Positions 11,732 to 25,500 of a DNA stretch of 64,000 nucleotides are shown here, in pieces. The stretch covers positions 16,032,983 through 16,096,982 of the forward strand of contig NC_087077.1 in NCBI RefSeq assembly GCF_026151205.1, given 5' to 3'. Both the position numbers and the translations under genes were made by a program. Positions within the stretch are counted from its first letter, which is position 1. Every line of letters starts with the position of its first letter. A model generated the notes under the pieces. That model did not search any database. It saw only the letters and a program-made list of their open reading frames with translations, and was not told where the DNA came from. Origin of the DNA: Bolinopsis microptera (lineage: Eukaryota > Ctenophora > Tentaculata > Lobata > Bolinopsidae).

Positions 11732-13574
11732 TTATCAGAAAGTCCTTTCATGAGAATAAGGGGTCGATTTGTAGAATAATCACGTGTTTGTTTACCTGGA
11801 TATGGATCGTCATACTGATTAATCGGCTGTTTAAAAAAATCGATGTTTAAGCGACAAAGCGATAAACTGCATCAAGTGCAAAAACCTAAGCAACATGAGG
11901 GGGAGAAAGTGATAAACAAAGCTAGAAATACGGAATTACACGAAAAGGAAATATGATAATTTGATCAAAATATGTTAATTTGATCATTCTGTAATCGTGA
12001 ACTGTTTTTCGCACACTACGTTATGACTAATGACTATATGTGTAAAATGTACGAGAATGTCGGTTTAGGACAATTGCGGTAATTTTATTTTAGAATTACC
12101 TTTGAGTTTGTCCCAGAGCACCCACTACTGCAGTAGATCTAATTAAATCTCGTGCTCATTTAACGAAGCTTTTCCAGACAGAATTACCAATGGTTTTTAG
12201 TGAGGTAATATGTTATTGAGGTAATATGTGGACTTATTGGTTATAAAATAATTAGTTTTTGACAGGATTAATGTTTTCAGGAACTACAATGACGCTCTGA
12301 TATCATTATTGAATGACATGTTACCCCAAAGTTAAGTTTCGCGGTGCAGAGGCGGCTCGTGGGTAGGGTGTATTAGGCAAGGTGGGTTTTAACCCACCTC
12401 GACTGACTCAGGGGGTTTAGGGGCAGGCCCCGAATGGCCAGCGGTCCCTGCTGGAGGGGAAACCAGACGATTTTGGCGTCCTAAAACGGCTCTAGATGCA
12501 TTAAAACCGCACTATTTCTACTGACTATGTCAAGATTCATATTACTAAAAGTGACAAAATTTCTGTCGACTAGGTCATAACACACGCAATAATTCGGCTG
12601 ACTGGTGAAATCTATTGACAACTAACAACGCATTTGATCCACCATCGTCCATCATGAACGTTAAACAGAACATTTCAAATTATTTATTTATAACACTAAA
12701 AGCCAAAAGGAAGTCTGCGGTCGAAAAAAAATTTTAAAATTGTTCATCGTATAAACGCAACGTACACACCAAGTGCTTAACAGAATAATGGACCTGCTCT
12801 GTATTTGGAACAGTGGGTAGCATTTTTGCCCTCTCGCGACTTTACCACAATATAGCTTTACAATCGGTGGTGATTTTGTCCCGACTTAGGCCCACGAAAT
12901 TGATAGTTTCACCGAATTATCATTCGATTATAGGACAGGACTCCTAAAGGGAGAAGGGTGTAACTTCGTATGAAGTATCGTGAATTATCCTACTAGGATA
13001 CAGGAAGTGAAAGCAATTGTGGGTGTTTCTCAAACCCACTTTACATCAAATAATAATAAGACGTAAAATACAATTTTCACGAGAGCCACTGGCCCCTATT
13101 GCAAAATAAACGTAATATCCGAAATTCCGGGTGTTTTCAAAACCCATCTATGAGCGCTCGATCCATAATTTAAATCTGGCCTCTCTGTGATCATTAAAGA
13201 TTGGGCCATCAACTAATATGATATGATAATGGATCTGAGATAGAATAATACAATTAATTCTTTTTTCCCCTCTTATAAGTGGGTGTATCTCGACACCCAC
13301 ACAATCCAGGTAAGCCGTCAGTATTCTTGGACCTGACACAGTCTTTTTGAATTCTGTCCAGATTCCCGAGAGTTTAAAGTCTTTTGAGCGAACTAAAAAG
13401 CAGTAAAAATAATACTTTTTGATTTAAATAACAAGAGGCTTATTATTTCACAGAGAAATTTTTAAGTGAGGCCTTTTAACCCTAATGTCATTGTATTGTA
13501 CATTAGTACATTATACATTAGTACATTAGCTTCGAGCTAAATTAAAATTGTTCAGAGTTTCATTACAACTGGGA
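11732..13574. other. Intergenic region with recurring GTGGGT/ACCCAC hairpins
   Basis: No gene is recognised between the two metalloproteinase genes. Small palindromes built on GTGGGT...ACCCAC occur at 12380-12399 (9-bp arms, perfect), about 13019-13042, about 13128-13146 and about 13279-13301. The rest is unclassified AT-rich sequence. Confidence 0.45.
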
Positions 13575-16500
13575 TCATGTGTTTCTGCGACGACACCAGC
13601 CAGCAATCTTGAACCAGTTTGGAACTTCCTTCCATCTTCGGTTACCACCTTCTGGCGTTGTGAAGGGTTTCTCCTGCCACACGTTCTGAAACACAGATGG
13701 AAAGTCATATAGTATTAGGTATGATGTAGTCAAACGGCAAATCTTACTATATGTAAAGCGAGACGATATAATAGGTATATCTGTTGCCATTTTACTGTTG
13801 CCATTTTTCTGACAACACGTTTCCGCAAAAACCGTGACAGGTATAAAACTGAAAATTGTGGTGTCAAAATCGCAAAGGCCTAGCTAAGCAATTTGGCGAT
13901 AGAGATCATTTTCAAACACAGTTTTAAGAACGATTAAAATAATATGATTTTAAATGCATATTAGGGCCTGCAAGCAGCTCTTGCGAAATAAGTGTAGTTC
14001 GAAAAGGGGATGCATATTGTATTCTCTCGAGAAAAAATGTCAGGAAATTTGCTTCCAGAATTGAAATTTAGCAATGTGAAATGATAAATCCAGCAAGATG
14101 TTGTTGTGCCAATTTAAGGACCAAAGGAGAAGTCCTGCAAATTTTGAAAACAATGTGCTTGCAGTAATATAGGTCTCACTCTCAACGAGGGTGCAACATG
14201 CAAGGAGGGAGAATCTGGAACAATTTTTTAAAATTTTTTGTTCAGGAATGAATTCTAGCAATGAGGAAAGTAAATTTGGACTACAAGAGGCAAACTGTCC
14301 TTACCGGCTAATTTACTTGAAAATACTGAACACGGTATAAAAGAGTAATCAGTAATGTTATCTGAATTTTATAATCGCTAGGCTTCTGAATTTCTGATGA
14401 ATCCTGACATGTATAAATATCAGAATATGTAATATAAATTATCAGATTTCTGGTTCATAATGAGCAGTTAAAGTACGGTTCTCCTGGACTTCTGCCTTGG
14501 TTGAAAGATCTTTTTGAAGCTGTATGGAAAAGTGAAAATATTCCTAGTGTAAATTATGATATGGATCTTATTTTAAAGAAATTTAATTCTTATTATAAGA
14601 AACAGCTACTATCATCTATAACAACAGACCCTAATTATACCGTCGACAATTCATATGACAAATTTTACACTGCAATCATAGTCGCCGATAACTAAGTAAC
14701 TTCTAATTCTTTTAAATCTGAGGCATATATAATTGATGTATCGAAAAGATATTCCCTTTTTTACCACCTTACCATTCTGATTGATTTTGCACATGACTGA
14801 CATGTTTTAACTGGAGAAGGGGTTCCCACAGTGGTAGTTTTATAAACCACTTTTAATTTATTGACCTATTATACTTAGTGGTAGTTTTATAGACCACATT
14901 TAATTTATTAACTTATCAGATCATACTTAGTATTTTTTTTGGTGACTGTATCACCCAGTTTTAACATTTGATAATTGTACAGTTTATTGACGACACATTG
15001 ACTGAATGTTATTTTATATTCTAATTTATATTCTAGATATTTTATTTATTTTACAACAGACGACAACTTCCTGTTTTTTCTTCTATATTAGTTACTCATA
15101 TCTCTTGTACAGACTTTTTTACAAGGACATTGACAAATGATACTCACATTAGGCATTCATTATTGCATCTAAATTATTTCACTTGCATTAGGCTTAGAAA
15201 TTTATTCTCTGGTCAACAGATTTCAAATGTTTAATTAATTTGTAGTATGACAGTAAGGTATATAAGAAGTTATTTAATTTTGCTTGGGCTATTATATTGA
15301 CTAGGTATTGAGGTTTAATGATGATATGGAATTTGAATTCTATATAAATTTACACTATGTGGTTGGGGCATTTTGCATAGTAAATATGGTTACTACTCAT
15401 AGGTATATATCATATTATTTGATTGGTATTCGATTTCTGATTATTTCTCTAGGAATATGATTATTATATCTCAATTTGGCTTTAGGTAGGGTGCCCCGCT
15501 AAAAGAACTGGATTCTTCCAGGAAGCATCCCGTGCACAGAGCTTGGTCTACATATATATTAAATTATTAACCATTCATTCTGTATGTGCACGAAAATTTA
15601 TTTCAATCAATAAAGGTACTTGAGTATGAGTATTTGTAACACACGGGGAAATCATCAGGAGAGTTTATAAGCGTTCCTTCAGTTTAATCACGTGGATTTA
15701 CTAAAGATAGCTATAGCCTATACTAGGTAATCAGCATCAAGTTACTTACATATTTTATAATATTGGCAACTAATCAAGACATTTAACTCCTACGAGCTAC
15801 GAAAAGGTAGTGATTCCATTACAAAACTATTGCCGGAGCTGAGACATGACAACTGCATGGTTATATTACACGACATCAGTGGTAGAGACTAGAGACACAT
15901 ATTGCCCGGGTTACTAGATACTCAGATGTGTGGAGTTTTTCTTAAAATAGTCCTCTTACAACAGGTAGGTAGATACGACACTGACAGGTAGATCGAGAAA
16001 CCTGTCTTCCACGAACAGTTTATGGTGTACTTAAGAATGACTTAGGTACAAATTTAAGTACAACCCTTCGTTTGTCGTCCACGAACTGAGTCTTAAGTAC
16101 AAATTTTTACTTAAGTCGCATGATTTAAGTTCCTACTTAAATATTTAAGTACGACTTTGGGAGTTAAACTTAGCGTGCACTTAAAGTTGCGTTAGCATCC
16201 ATATATGGTGCGTGTTGGAAGCGTAATTGTAATCGATACTTACTTAAGCCCCAAATTAACTTAAGAGTGGACTTAAATCAGGGAGATTTAAGTAAAAAGT
16301 TAAGACCAGTCCAAACCTCACTTAAGCTGTACTTAAGTCGAACTTAAATGTAAAATCGAATTTTGTGATAACTAAAAATAGTGATTGAGGAACAGTAAAC
16401 AGTTTCGAGGGTTTTAAAAACATATAAACCGTAAATTTGGAGTGTTTTTCAATAAGCTGAAGGTCTTAGTAACAGTTATCTTCAGTCAATATTTACATGA

Positions 16501-19500
16501 GAGAGACACCTAAACCTCGATTTCAGGACGCCAATGGCCCTTTCTACAGTACATCTTCACTTTTTGTGTGCAACGTTGTACCGTTTCTCTTTCGGAGTGA
16601 GATTTTCTTCAAGCAGTGGAACCATCATGATTTCTCGCTGGCCGTACCCCGAATCACCAAGAAGCTAACCCTTATAGTTTAGCCCTTGGCTCTTGACAAA
16701 ATCTTTGACCAAGGTCTTGACCCCACTTAATTTCCAAATGGTCGAATCATGGATACTACCGGGCCAACGCACAACAGAGTCCAGAAATCGCTCATTTATA
16801 TCACATATAACCTGACAATTGATAGCATGTCCCTCTTCCAAATAACTGGAAATGAAATAATCAATAATACTAATAGAATCTGCCTGGGTGTGCTCAATTT
16901 GGTTCCTACTTGCTATCACACCATTGGTTAGTGTGACCTGCGTTACCTCAGTCACGTGACAGTTAAGTACTCTGCATGATACCCGTTCGTGGACGACAGG
17001 TTTGTCCTAAATTTGTGTTTGCTTAAGTGTCTCTAGTTTCGTGGACAGCAGAAATTGTCGTACTTAAGCTAAGTGCGAACTTAGCTTAAGTTCAAAAAAG
17101 TTAAGTACAAGTTTCGTGGAAGAGGGCAACAGTTATCTGTCTACCTTCTCCGTTAAAAGCACTTAAAAGATGGGGAGATCTCTCCCCTGTTGCAACATTA
17201 TAAGTATAGACGTGTACGAGAACTGAGCGGGTTAACATTCTGCGAATACACTGAGGAATACTCTGCGTGGCAGTCGGCTCCCGTATCCTCTAGCCCCCGA
17301 GGGCTACTGCTTAGGTGCAAAAGTTAGTCATATAGTCGGCAACACTCCAAAATATTTCCTTGCGTTTAAGTAGGGCTAATATAAAATAAATCATTAATTG
17401 AGTAGTTCATACGAAATACTGACAAAAATGATTCGCTTAGAAATTAAAATATTATTGTGAGTCTACGTTATCGGTATCCAATTGTACTGAGCCCGTGAAA
17501 TTAATATAATCCTACCTATGTTATTTTTCAAGTGGAAGTAGCATTCCATCAAATGATAATAATAATAACTCTTATGTGATCGTGTCCTATTCCTATGATG
17601 TCTATATCTTAGTAACGATAAAGGTACACATGCTGACATGCTCACAATATGTGAATATGTAGAACAAAACCACCAGGAAAATATGAATAATGACCACCAA
17701 AATAAGTAACAATTAAAACACTTTGATGTTGATTCAGGGACTGGACGTGGTGATGTGTAAGCCCCCCCTCCCCCCCCCCCCCCCCCATTTCAACCTGTTA
17801 CTTAACTGGGGATTAGAACTTGCCGAGAAGTTTAAAAATATATCACGTGGTTTTACTCTTGAGCACAGACAAAGTTCCAGACAACCAGAAAAATGTGTTG
17901 TTGATCTGGACTATGCTGATGACATCGTAGGAATGGATGACACTGTTAAGGGATTGCAAGAAACAACGGACAATCTTGCTAAATACTGTGGGCATGCATG
18001 GCATGGGGACTTGAAGATGCTGAGCAGAGATTGGATCGGAATGAACTCACTATTGATTGTATGAGAAGATTAGCTGCAGATCGAAAGGGATGGAGAAATG
18101 TTACCCGCCGAAGTTGTATAATACAAAGTGATGACACAGTTGACACAGACTAATCCTTTTGGATGGAGATCTTGCCATGTAAGATGTATGTACTATGTAT
18201 TAGCCGGCAGTGTACTTATTTACCATTCAAACTATCAGAAAATACTGAACGAAACTTTTATTATGAAAATCTCTCTAAGCAAAGTTGAACATACCCTGGC
18301 TTCAAACATGTAAATCTCCTCTGTATCTCTCTTATTCAATGTCATTGCAGCGTTAAAGGCTTCTCTATTAAGCTTTCGTCCGATTAAACTGTTCATGTCA
18401 GTATTCTCTGTGATCTCTTTTAAATTAGGGGTCCCTGCCTTATTGAACTTCCATGATAACTGAAATTGCATATTTTGGTTTTACAAACTGATTTATAGTT
18501 TATACAACTTATTAATAATTCTCATTACAAAGTTAGAAATGGTATTGGCGTATAGCTGCTTAGTGCTTATGGATTTCAAAAATATCATTCTATAAATTCT
18601 CTTTCTAAATTTTAAAAGCCAAATATCCCCTGCTTGTTCAAATATTTATTTATCAATTTTAACGTGGGCCCTTAGATTCAACAATTAAAACTAACCTCAA
18701 AATAACTCAGTTGATTGTCTGCTACTAGTATGGTTTTGTCAGCTCCGTATGCGAATGCTCCTTTGATAATTTGGTCAACAGTTGTTGTTTTTCTTTTAGT
18801 TTTTTTTGTCAAAATTTCCTTCCTTTCTTTTCCCGCCCAGGTAAGTAAAACATAGGGTTCTTTTGTCCCCTCCTTCAGTACCACCGTGTATCTAGCTATC
18901 AAGTTACCTGCATACAGTGCAAACACTGTAATCTTTAACTCGTGGGGTATTATGAATAGAGCCTCAATTGTACCGTGAGCCTGATGAAACACATCTGTCA
19001 CTCTTTTCGGATACCCATCAAATGGGTACCATCCATCTGATTCTTGTCTCATTCTCCAGATAAAAGGTCCGGATACTATGTATGCGAAATCTGAGGGATT
19101 TTTCTGATGTGTCTAAGAATAGAATCAGCAGCTTAAATGTAGTGGAAACTTAACGATCAATAAACACAGTATTTCATAAATACTGAATATCCAATATTCA
19201 TGACGTATACCACACGTCATGAAACTAATCATCTCACCTCCCACGCGTACAGCAGCATCTATTTGAGAGTGGCATTCTGTTGGAAATGTGGTTCTGGGAG
19301 TGTACTGTATTCCTTTAACTACTGTGCTTTGAAACATGTTTACCGCTCCGACACCAGACTGAGGTAACTCTATAGCGTGTGTGGTTGTTAGTTAGTGGTA
19401 ATATCATGGACTGTTAGGAAACGATCAGAGTTAAATTATAATTAAATACTTTCCTTGTTATCATTATTTAAATAACTTATCGAACATGCTCATTTGAATA

Positions 19501-22500
19501 TACAATTTAAGCTAACCTGGGTACAAAGTATGAACTGCCATGGTATCATCGTTGTGCATATTCTGGATCTGGAACGCATTTTTAGGGTACCCTGGCTGCA
19601 TGAGTGCGTCTTGTTGTTGGGAGTGGAGAATTCCTAGAGCATGCCCTGGAGTTTGTATTTAATAAATTATTTTCTAAAACAGATTAATAACGAGTAAATC
19701 ACATGGTCACTCTTTTGACATTAAGTTAAAACCAATTATCACTAACTTATTTATGTTAAACAATAATTACTAGATACAAATATTCCCACCTATTTCATGG
19801 GCAGCAACATAAAACATGCTAACAGCTCTACCTCCGTGATCATGCTCACTAATACCGAACTTCTGGAAATCGTTAAAATGTATTTCACTGTTGGTTGGAG
19901 CATAGGCATGGGCCTTCTCTACACCTGCACCGTGGTAGGTTCTACTGTCAGCATGAAGTCCTTTGATAAACATGAACACTATCTCAGCACTTGCTGTGGG
20001 TGCTACTTCTTGGAAATTAAAACCGGTGTTGGAGAAAAGATTCAATGCTTTGAGAACCTCTTGCCGTGTCCCATCTTGCTTGAGAATGGAACTGAAACAG
20101 AAGTTTCGTTTACCAATTTTGGAGCCAAAAAATTTGTTTGCTGCAAAATTATTTTGCAGTCCAAACAAATTCTAACACAAGTTTAGTCCATGTGAATGTC
20201 ATTACATCAATATGGCCAAACGTTTCTATTGGTGTGATAAACCAGATAACTGTTCACATTAAAATTACCTGAAGTTCTGGAAGTTGAATCTTATAGACAT
20301 AGTGCTTTCAACAATTCCCCACTTGTGACTTGAGAGTGAAAATCTTTTTCTGCGAGTTGGTTTGATACGTTTTGTAGCGCCACTAGATAATGTCCATCTC
20401 TTGCAAAGACGAGACAGCATTATATCGTGGTCTCCTTCATGTGTTATCACAGCAGCCTAATGTAATTAATAATTATTCATCAAAATAAGAATACAGGAGA
20501 TTGAAAAGTATTATTTTGAAAAGGATTCTTCTGACGATTTATTTATGAGATTCCATCATGCACTTACTGCCAAACAATTTTATGTCTGTAAGAGTTCGTT
20601 TAATAAGGGGTCGTTCACACATTACGTGATAACCTTTTGGCCAAATTTTACCCCCCCCCCCCCCCTCCGTAATTAGTTTTACACATAGCTATTGTGTTAA
20701 AAGTACACTAGAAACCCGCTCCAGTGATTACATAATATGCGAACGACTTCTAAGTGTATTGAGTTTGTTATGTTCGGACTTCATGACATACCGATGATAT
20801 CAGTTGAGTATTATAATACTATAATACCTCCGCCACTGAGTGCTGCGCGCTATAATTCCCGACAGCTTGCTGGAGGGAATTTGCGGGCACGAAGTTGCGG
20901 AGGTATTATATTTTATAATACGTTCCGGTTCCGATTGCAGAAGGGGTGTAATCCGATACGTGCGCATCATACAATATAGTGTCTAATATATAGAACGCCA
21001 GTGTTATTTGTTTTGAAACTTGCCGCCAGCCAGTCTGAGTCTGGGCTGATAATACCCTCGCTTCTCTTGCGGGAAAAATGAGCAAATTATCAGCCCTCGG
21101 TGTCCCCGAGTTTTAGTGGATATAATTCCCGGAAGGTATTATACACAGTTTTGGCCACCTCTTTTCCTCTGATTGAAACATGCACCTTGCCCAGGATCCC
21201 TCCTAGTTGCTTATAAACATCAAGTCTGGCCTTGAAAGCAAGGGTTTTAAGGTCATTTTCTGTCAGAATATAACATGAATCTAACAAAGATTCTTTGGAC
21301 ACCAAGTTTGATAAGAATTGACCTGAAAAGTGAAATTATCATTATATCTTAATGAAGTCAGCCTACAATAATACAATTTATAAGGATAATCAATATCTCA
21401 CAAAGGCCAAACCTAACCTTAAAATAGTCCAGGCAGATTGATAAATATACTTATTACTTACCATAAAATAAAGTAAGGAACTGAGCACATAGTTTCCCAC
21501 TCATGAGTCTCAACGCAACTATCTCTAGAGGGGTATCGTCTCCGTTTGCAGTTTTGGTATCATAGTTAAAACCGAGGAAAACTGACCGGCTTCTTCCGTT
21601 TCTAACGTCATTGAACTTAATGTCTACTTCCAGATAGTAAGATTCAGATTCAGCCACTAACGAAGCACTCTCCTTTGCCCCTATGGAGATCAGCATTATT
21701 ATTTTGGAATAAGATAATTCTAATAACTTCGTCAGCCAAGGATTCAATTAATCGATATCGCACAATACACTATAGTTTTGATAATTCTCTAATCAACTGT
21801 GTCACAAAATTTCGAAATTTGGGAGATTCCCAAGTTACCAGTTCACTCCTAGAAATGAAATGAAGATAGAAACTAACAAACTAAACACAACACTGTCATA
21901 CATGACCAGTAACCATAGTAACCATAGTAACCGGAGTCACTGAAATGTTATCAGTTGTGTTTACCTGGCATCATAAACGCAACTAATGTCTTTTGTTCGG
22001 CTGGTATGATAAGAGTGCTTGTTTGATTTGTACACTTTTCTCCGTTCTCATCAAATACCAGGTCAGCATTCCCACACCTGTCCTTTTGCATGAACCCTAC
22101 CATCTCTTCCGTAATTTCACCTAATAAAATACAATCACGTGAGATGACGCCATCACGTGAGATGACGTAATCTCGTAAATGAGCTAACATTTAAGTGCAC
22201 GGTAACCAATTAATGTAAATCTGGCGTCAGTTTCATAACCTACCATCCTCAACATGGCCATTGAAGCGTAGAAATGATTGAGTTGCTTTTTCTAAATCAT
22301 TCTGATCAAACTTTGCTCTTTTCTTTGTTCTCTCTCTATCTCTTGAAGGTGCCTCCTCGGCTTTCTCATCCATGGTATTATCCACATAACCTTTTGGACG
22401 ATAACATGTTATGGTCAAGTTCGGAGACAACCTGTACATTTTTTACTTTTTTAGAAGTGTGTGGTGGAGCCAGCTCAACACAGACTGAAACTCCCTGATT

Positions 22501-25500
22501 ATATGGCTGACAAGACATTTTTCAGGACTTTCTCTGAGTAAAAAAAAAAATTAAAAGGTTGAACGGTTGAGCAGATACAGGTGGTATTAAACAAACCCTT
22601 AAAAGGTGGAGATTTAAGGTGGAGACTGGCTCTGGTTGAAGAAACTTTTGATTAAGGTGGAAAAGGTTATTGGTAACACAAACTACATCAAATTTGCAAT
22701 CTGATGGTTTTATCAATATTTTATTTAAGTGCTCAACCGAGGTGGAGAAATTAAATGCACTTTTCAAAGCTGCTCAACCGGGGGTGGAGAAAGGTTTAGA
22801 GAGTTCTAGGTTAGCTAGAAAGTTGCGTCTCGGCCTTTTCTACTTCCCGTAAGATTTTGTTTTTTCCATTGACGCTCAACAGGGTGGAGATCTTTCATTA
22901 AGAAACAGTAAAAAGCCTGTCAAACATGCCTAAATTCATTGGTTTTATCACTAATTCTAATCTGCTCTGTTAACTGCTACTGTAGGGGATCATAAAACTG
23001 TTACCCCTTCTGTCTTAAAGCAAAGTGTTCTAGCAAATGAAAAAACTATCAAAGTTGTGAAAAGGTACTCAACAAGGTGGAGAAATTGATGATTAAACAT
23101 TAAAACATTAAAAAATGCATTAAAACTGGCCACACCGGGTTGAGTTGAGCTTTGGCAGTTGATTTCTGGAAGAAATAACTTTGGGTGACCCTTTAGCATG
23201 TGGTCAAGTTCGGAGACAACCTGTACATAAAATCAGTCACTAATTACACTCATTTCACTGCCATAAACGGTAAAATTAATTATAATTCCTCTGAAAGTCC
23301 AAGGGGTACAGGCTCTTCAGATATTATACTCCAAACCTTTCTATAATGATATCTGGGTTCAAAATTTAAATAACTCAACCTTGGTGGAGACAGTGGCCAC
23401 CTGAAAATTACAAAAATAAAGGAGCTGTAAATCACTTATGAAAAAAATATTTACTCCAAATTTCACAATTGAAAGTTACGTAAGACAGGTGGGTACTCAA
23501 AAAGTGCCGGTTGAGCAGGTTTGTCTGCTCAACACAGGTGGAGCAGCTCACTGACTACATGAGCTAATATAAGTGACTAGAACTAACCCTCTCATGCTTT
23601 TTAATTGCTCCAAAGTCCTAATATTTAATATTATGGGTTATACCAATCATATTTCATAGAATAGGATCCTCAGAATCGGCTCAACCGAGGTGGAGACAGC
23701 ATAACATGCAGTTCAAAATCTGTTATTCTGTAGTTTAGGAGCTGTAGAGTGACTGTGACAGTCCATTTGCAATACCAATGATTCTAAATCATCTACCAAC
23801 TCATATTACAAGGCATCCTTGCTGAAAAGTACACTCAACATAGGTGGAGACTCAAATTTGGCAAATTTGGGCGTAAATTTGACCTCAGAAGTCAAGGTTC
23901 TCCACCGCGGTTGAGTGGTTGATGGCTAGTTTGATGAGTTGTATACATGCTAAAGGGTCACCCAATGTTATTTCTTCCAAAAATCAACTGCCAAAGCTCA
24001 ACTCAACCCGGTGGGGCCAGTTTTAATGCATTTTTTAATGTTTTAATGTTTAATCAACAATTTCTCCACCTTGTTGAGTACCTTTTCACAACTTTGATAA
24101 TTTTTTCATTTGCTAGAACACTTTGCTTTAAGACAGAAGGGGTAACAGTTTTATGATCCCCTTCAGTAGCAGTTAACAGAGCAGATTAGAATTAGTGATA
24201 AAACCAATGAATTTAGGCATGTTTGACAGGCTTTTTACTGTTTCTTAATGAAAGATCTCCACCCTGTTGAGCGTCAATGGAAAAAACAAAATTTAACGGG
24301 AAGTAGAAAAGGCCGAGACGCAACTTTCTAGCTAACCTAGAACTCTCTAAACCTTTCTCAACCCCCGGTTGAGCAGCTTTGAAAAGTGCATTTAATTTCT
24401 CCACCTCGGTTGAGCACTTAAATAAAATATTGATAAAACTATCAGATTGCAAATTTGATGTAGTTTATGTTACCAATAACCTTTTCCACCTTAATCAAAA
24501 GTTTCTTCAACCAGAGCCAGTCTCCACCTTAAATCTCCACCTTTTAAGGGTTTGTTTAATACCACCTGTATCTGCTCAACCGTTCAACCTTTTAATTTTT
24601 TTTTGTTACTCAGAGAAAGTCCTGAAAAATGTCTTGTCAGCCATATAATCAAGGAGTTTCAGTCTGTGTTGAGCTGGCTCCACCACACACTTCTAAAAAA
24701 GTAAAAAATGTACAGGTTGTCTCCGAACTTGACCATGTATACAACTCATCAAACTAGCTATCAACCACTCAACCGCGGTGGAGAACCTTGACTTTTGAGG
24801 TCAAATTTACACCCAAATTTGCCAAATTTGAGTCTCCACCTATGTTGAGTGTACTTTTCAGCAAGGATGCCTTGTAATATGAGTTGGTAGATGATTTAGA
24901 ATCATTGGTATTGCAAATGGACTGCCACAGTCACTCTACAGCTCCTAAACTACAAAATAACAGATTTTGAACTGCATGTTATGCTGTCTCCACCTCGGTT
25001 GAGCCGATTCTGAGGATCCTATTCTATGAAATATGATTGGTATAACCCATAATATTAAATATTAGGACTTTGGAGCAATTAAAAAGCATGAGTGGGTTAG
25101 TTCTAGTCACTTATATTAGCTCATGTAGTCAGTGAGCTGCTCCACCTGTGTTGAGCAGACAAACCTGCTCAACCGGCACTTTTTGAGTACCCACCTGTCT
25201 TACGTAACTTTAAATTGTGAAATTTGGAGTTAATATTTTTTTCATAAGTGATTTACAGCTCCTTTATTTTTGTAATTTTCAGGTGGCCACTGTCTCCACC
25301 AAGGTTGAGTTATTTAAATTTTGAACCCAGATATCATTATAGAAAGGTTTGGAGTATAATATCTGAAGAGCCTGTACCCCTTGGACTTTCAGAGGAATTA
25401 TAATTAATTTTACCGTTTATGGCAGTGAAATGAGTGTAATTAGTGACTGATTTTATGTACAGGTTGTCTCCGAACTTGACCTTATGAGCAAACTTGTACA

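Noticed and set aside
22990-24156. Matching 69-70 residue ORFs on opposite strands as a conserved gene
   Set aside because: They match because the two transposon copies are inverted; the frames have no recognisable domain or start context.
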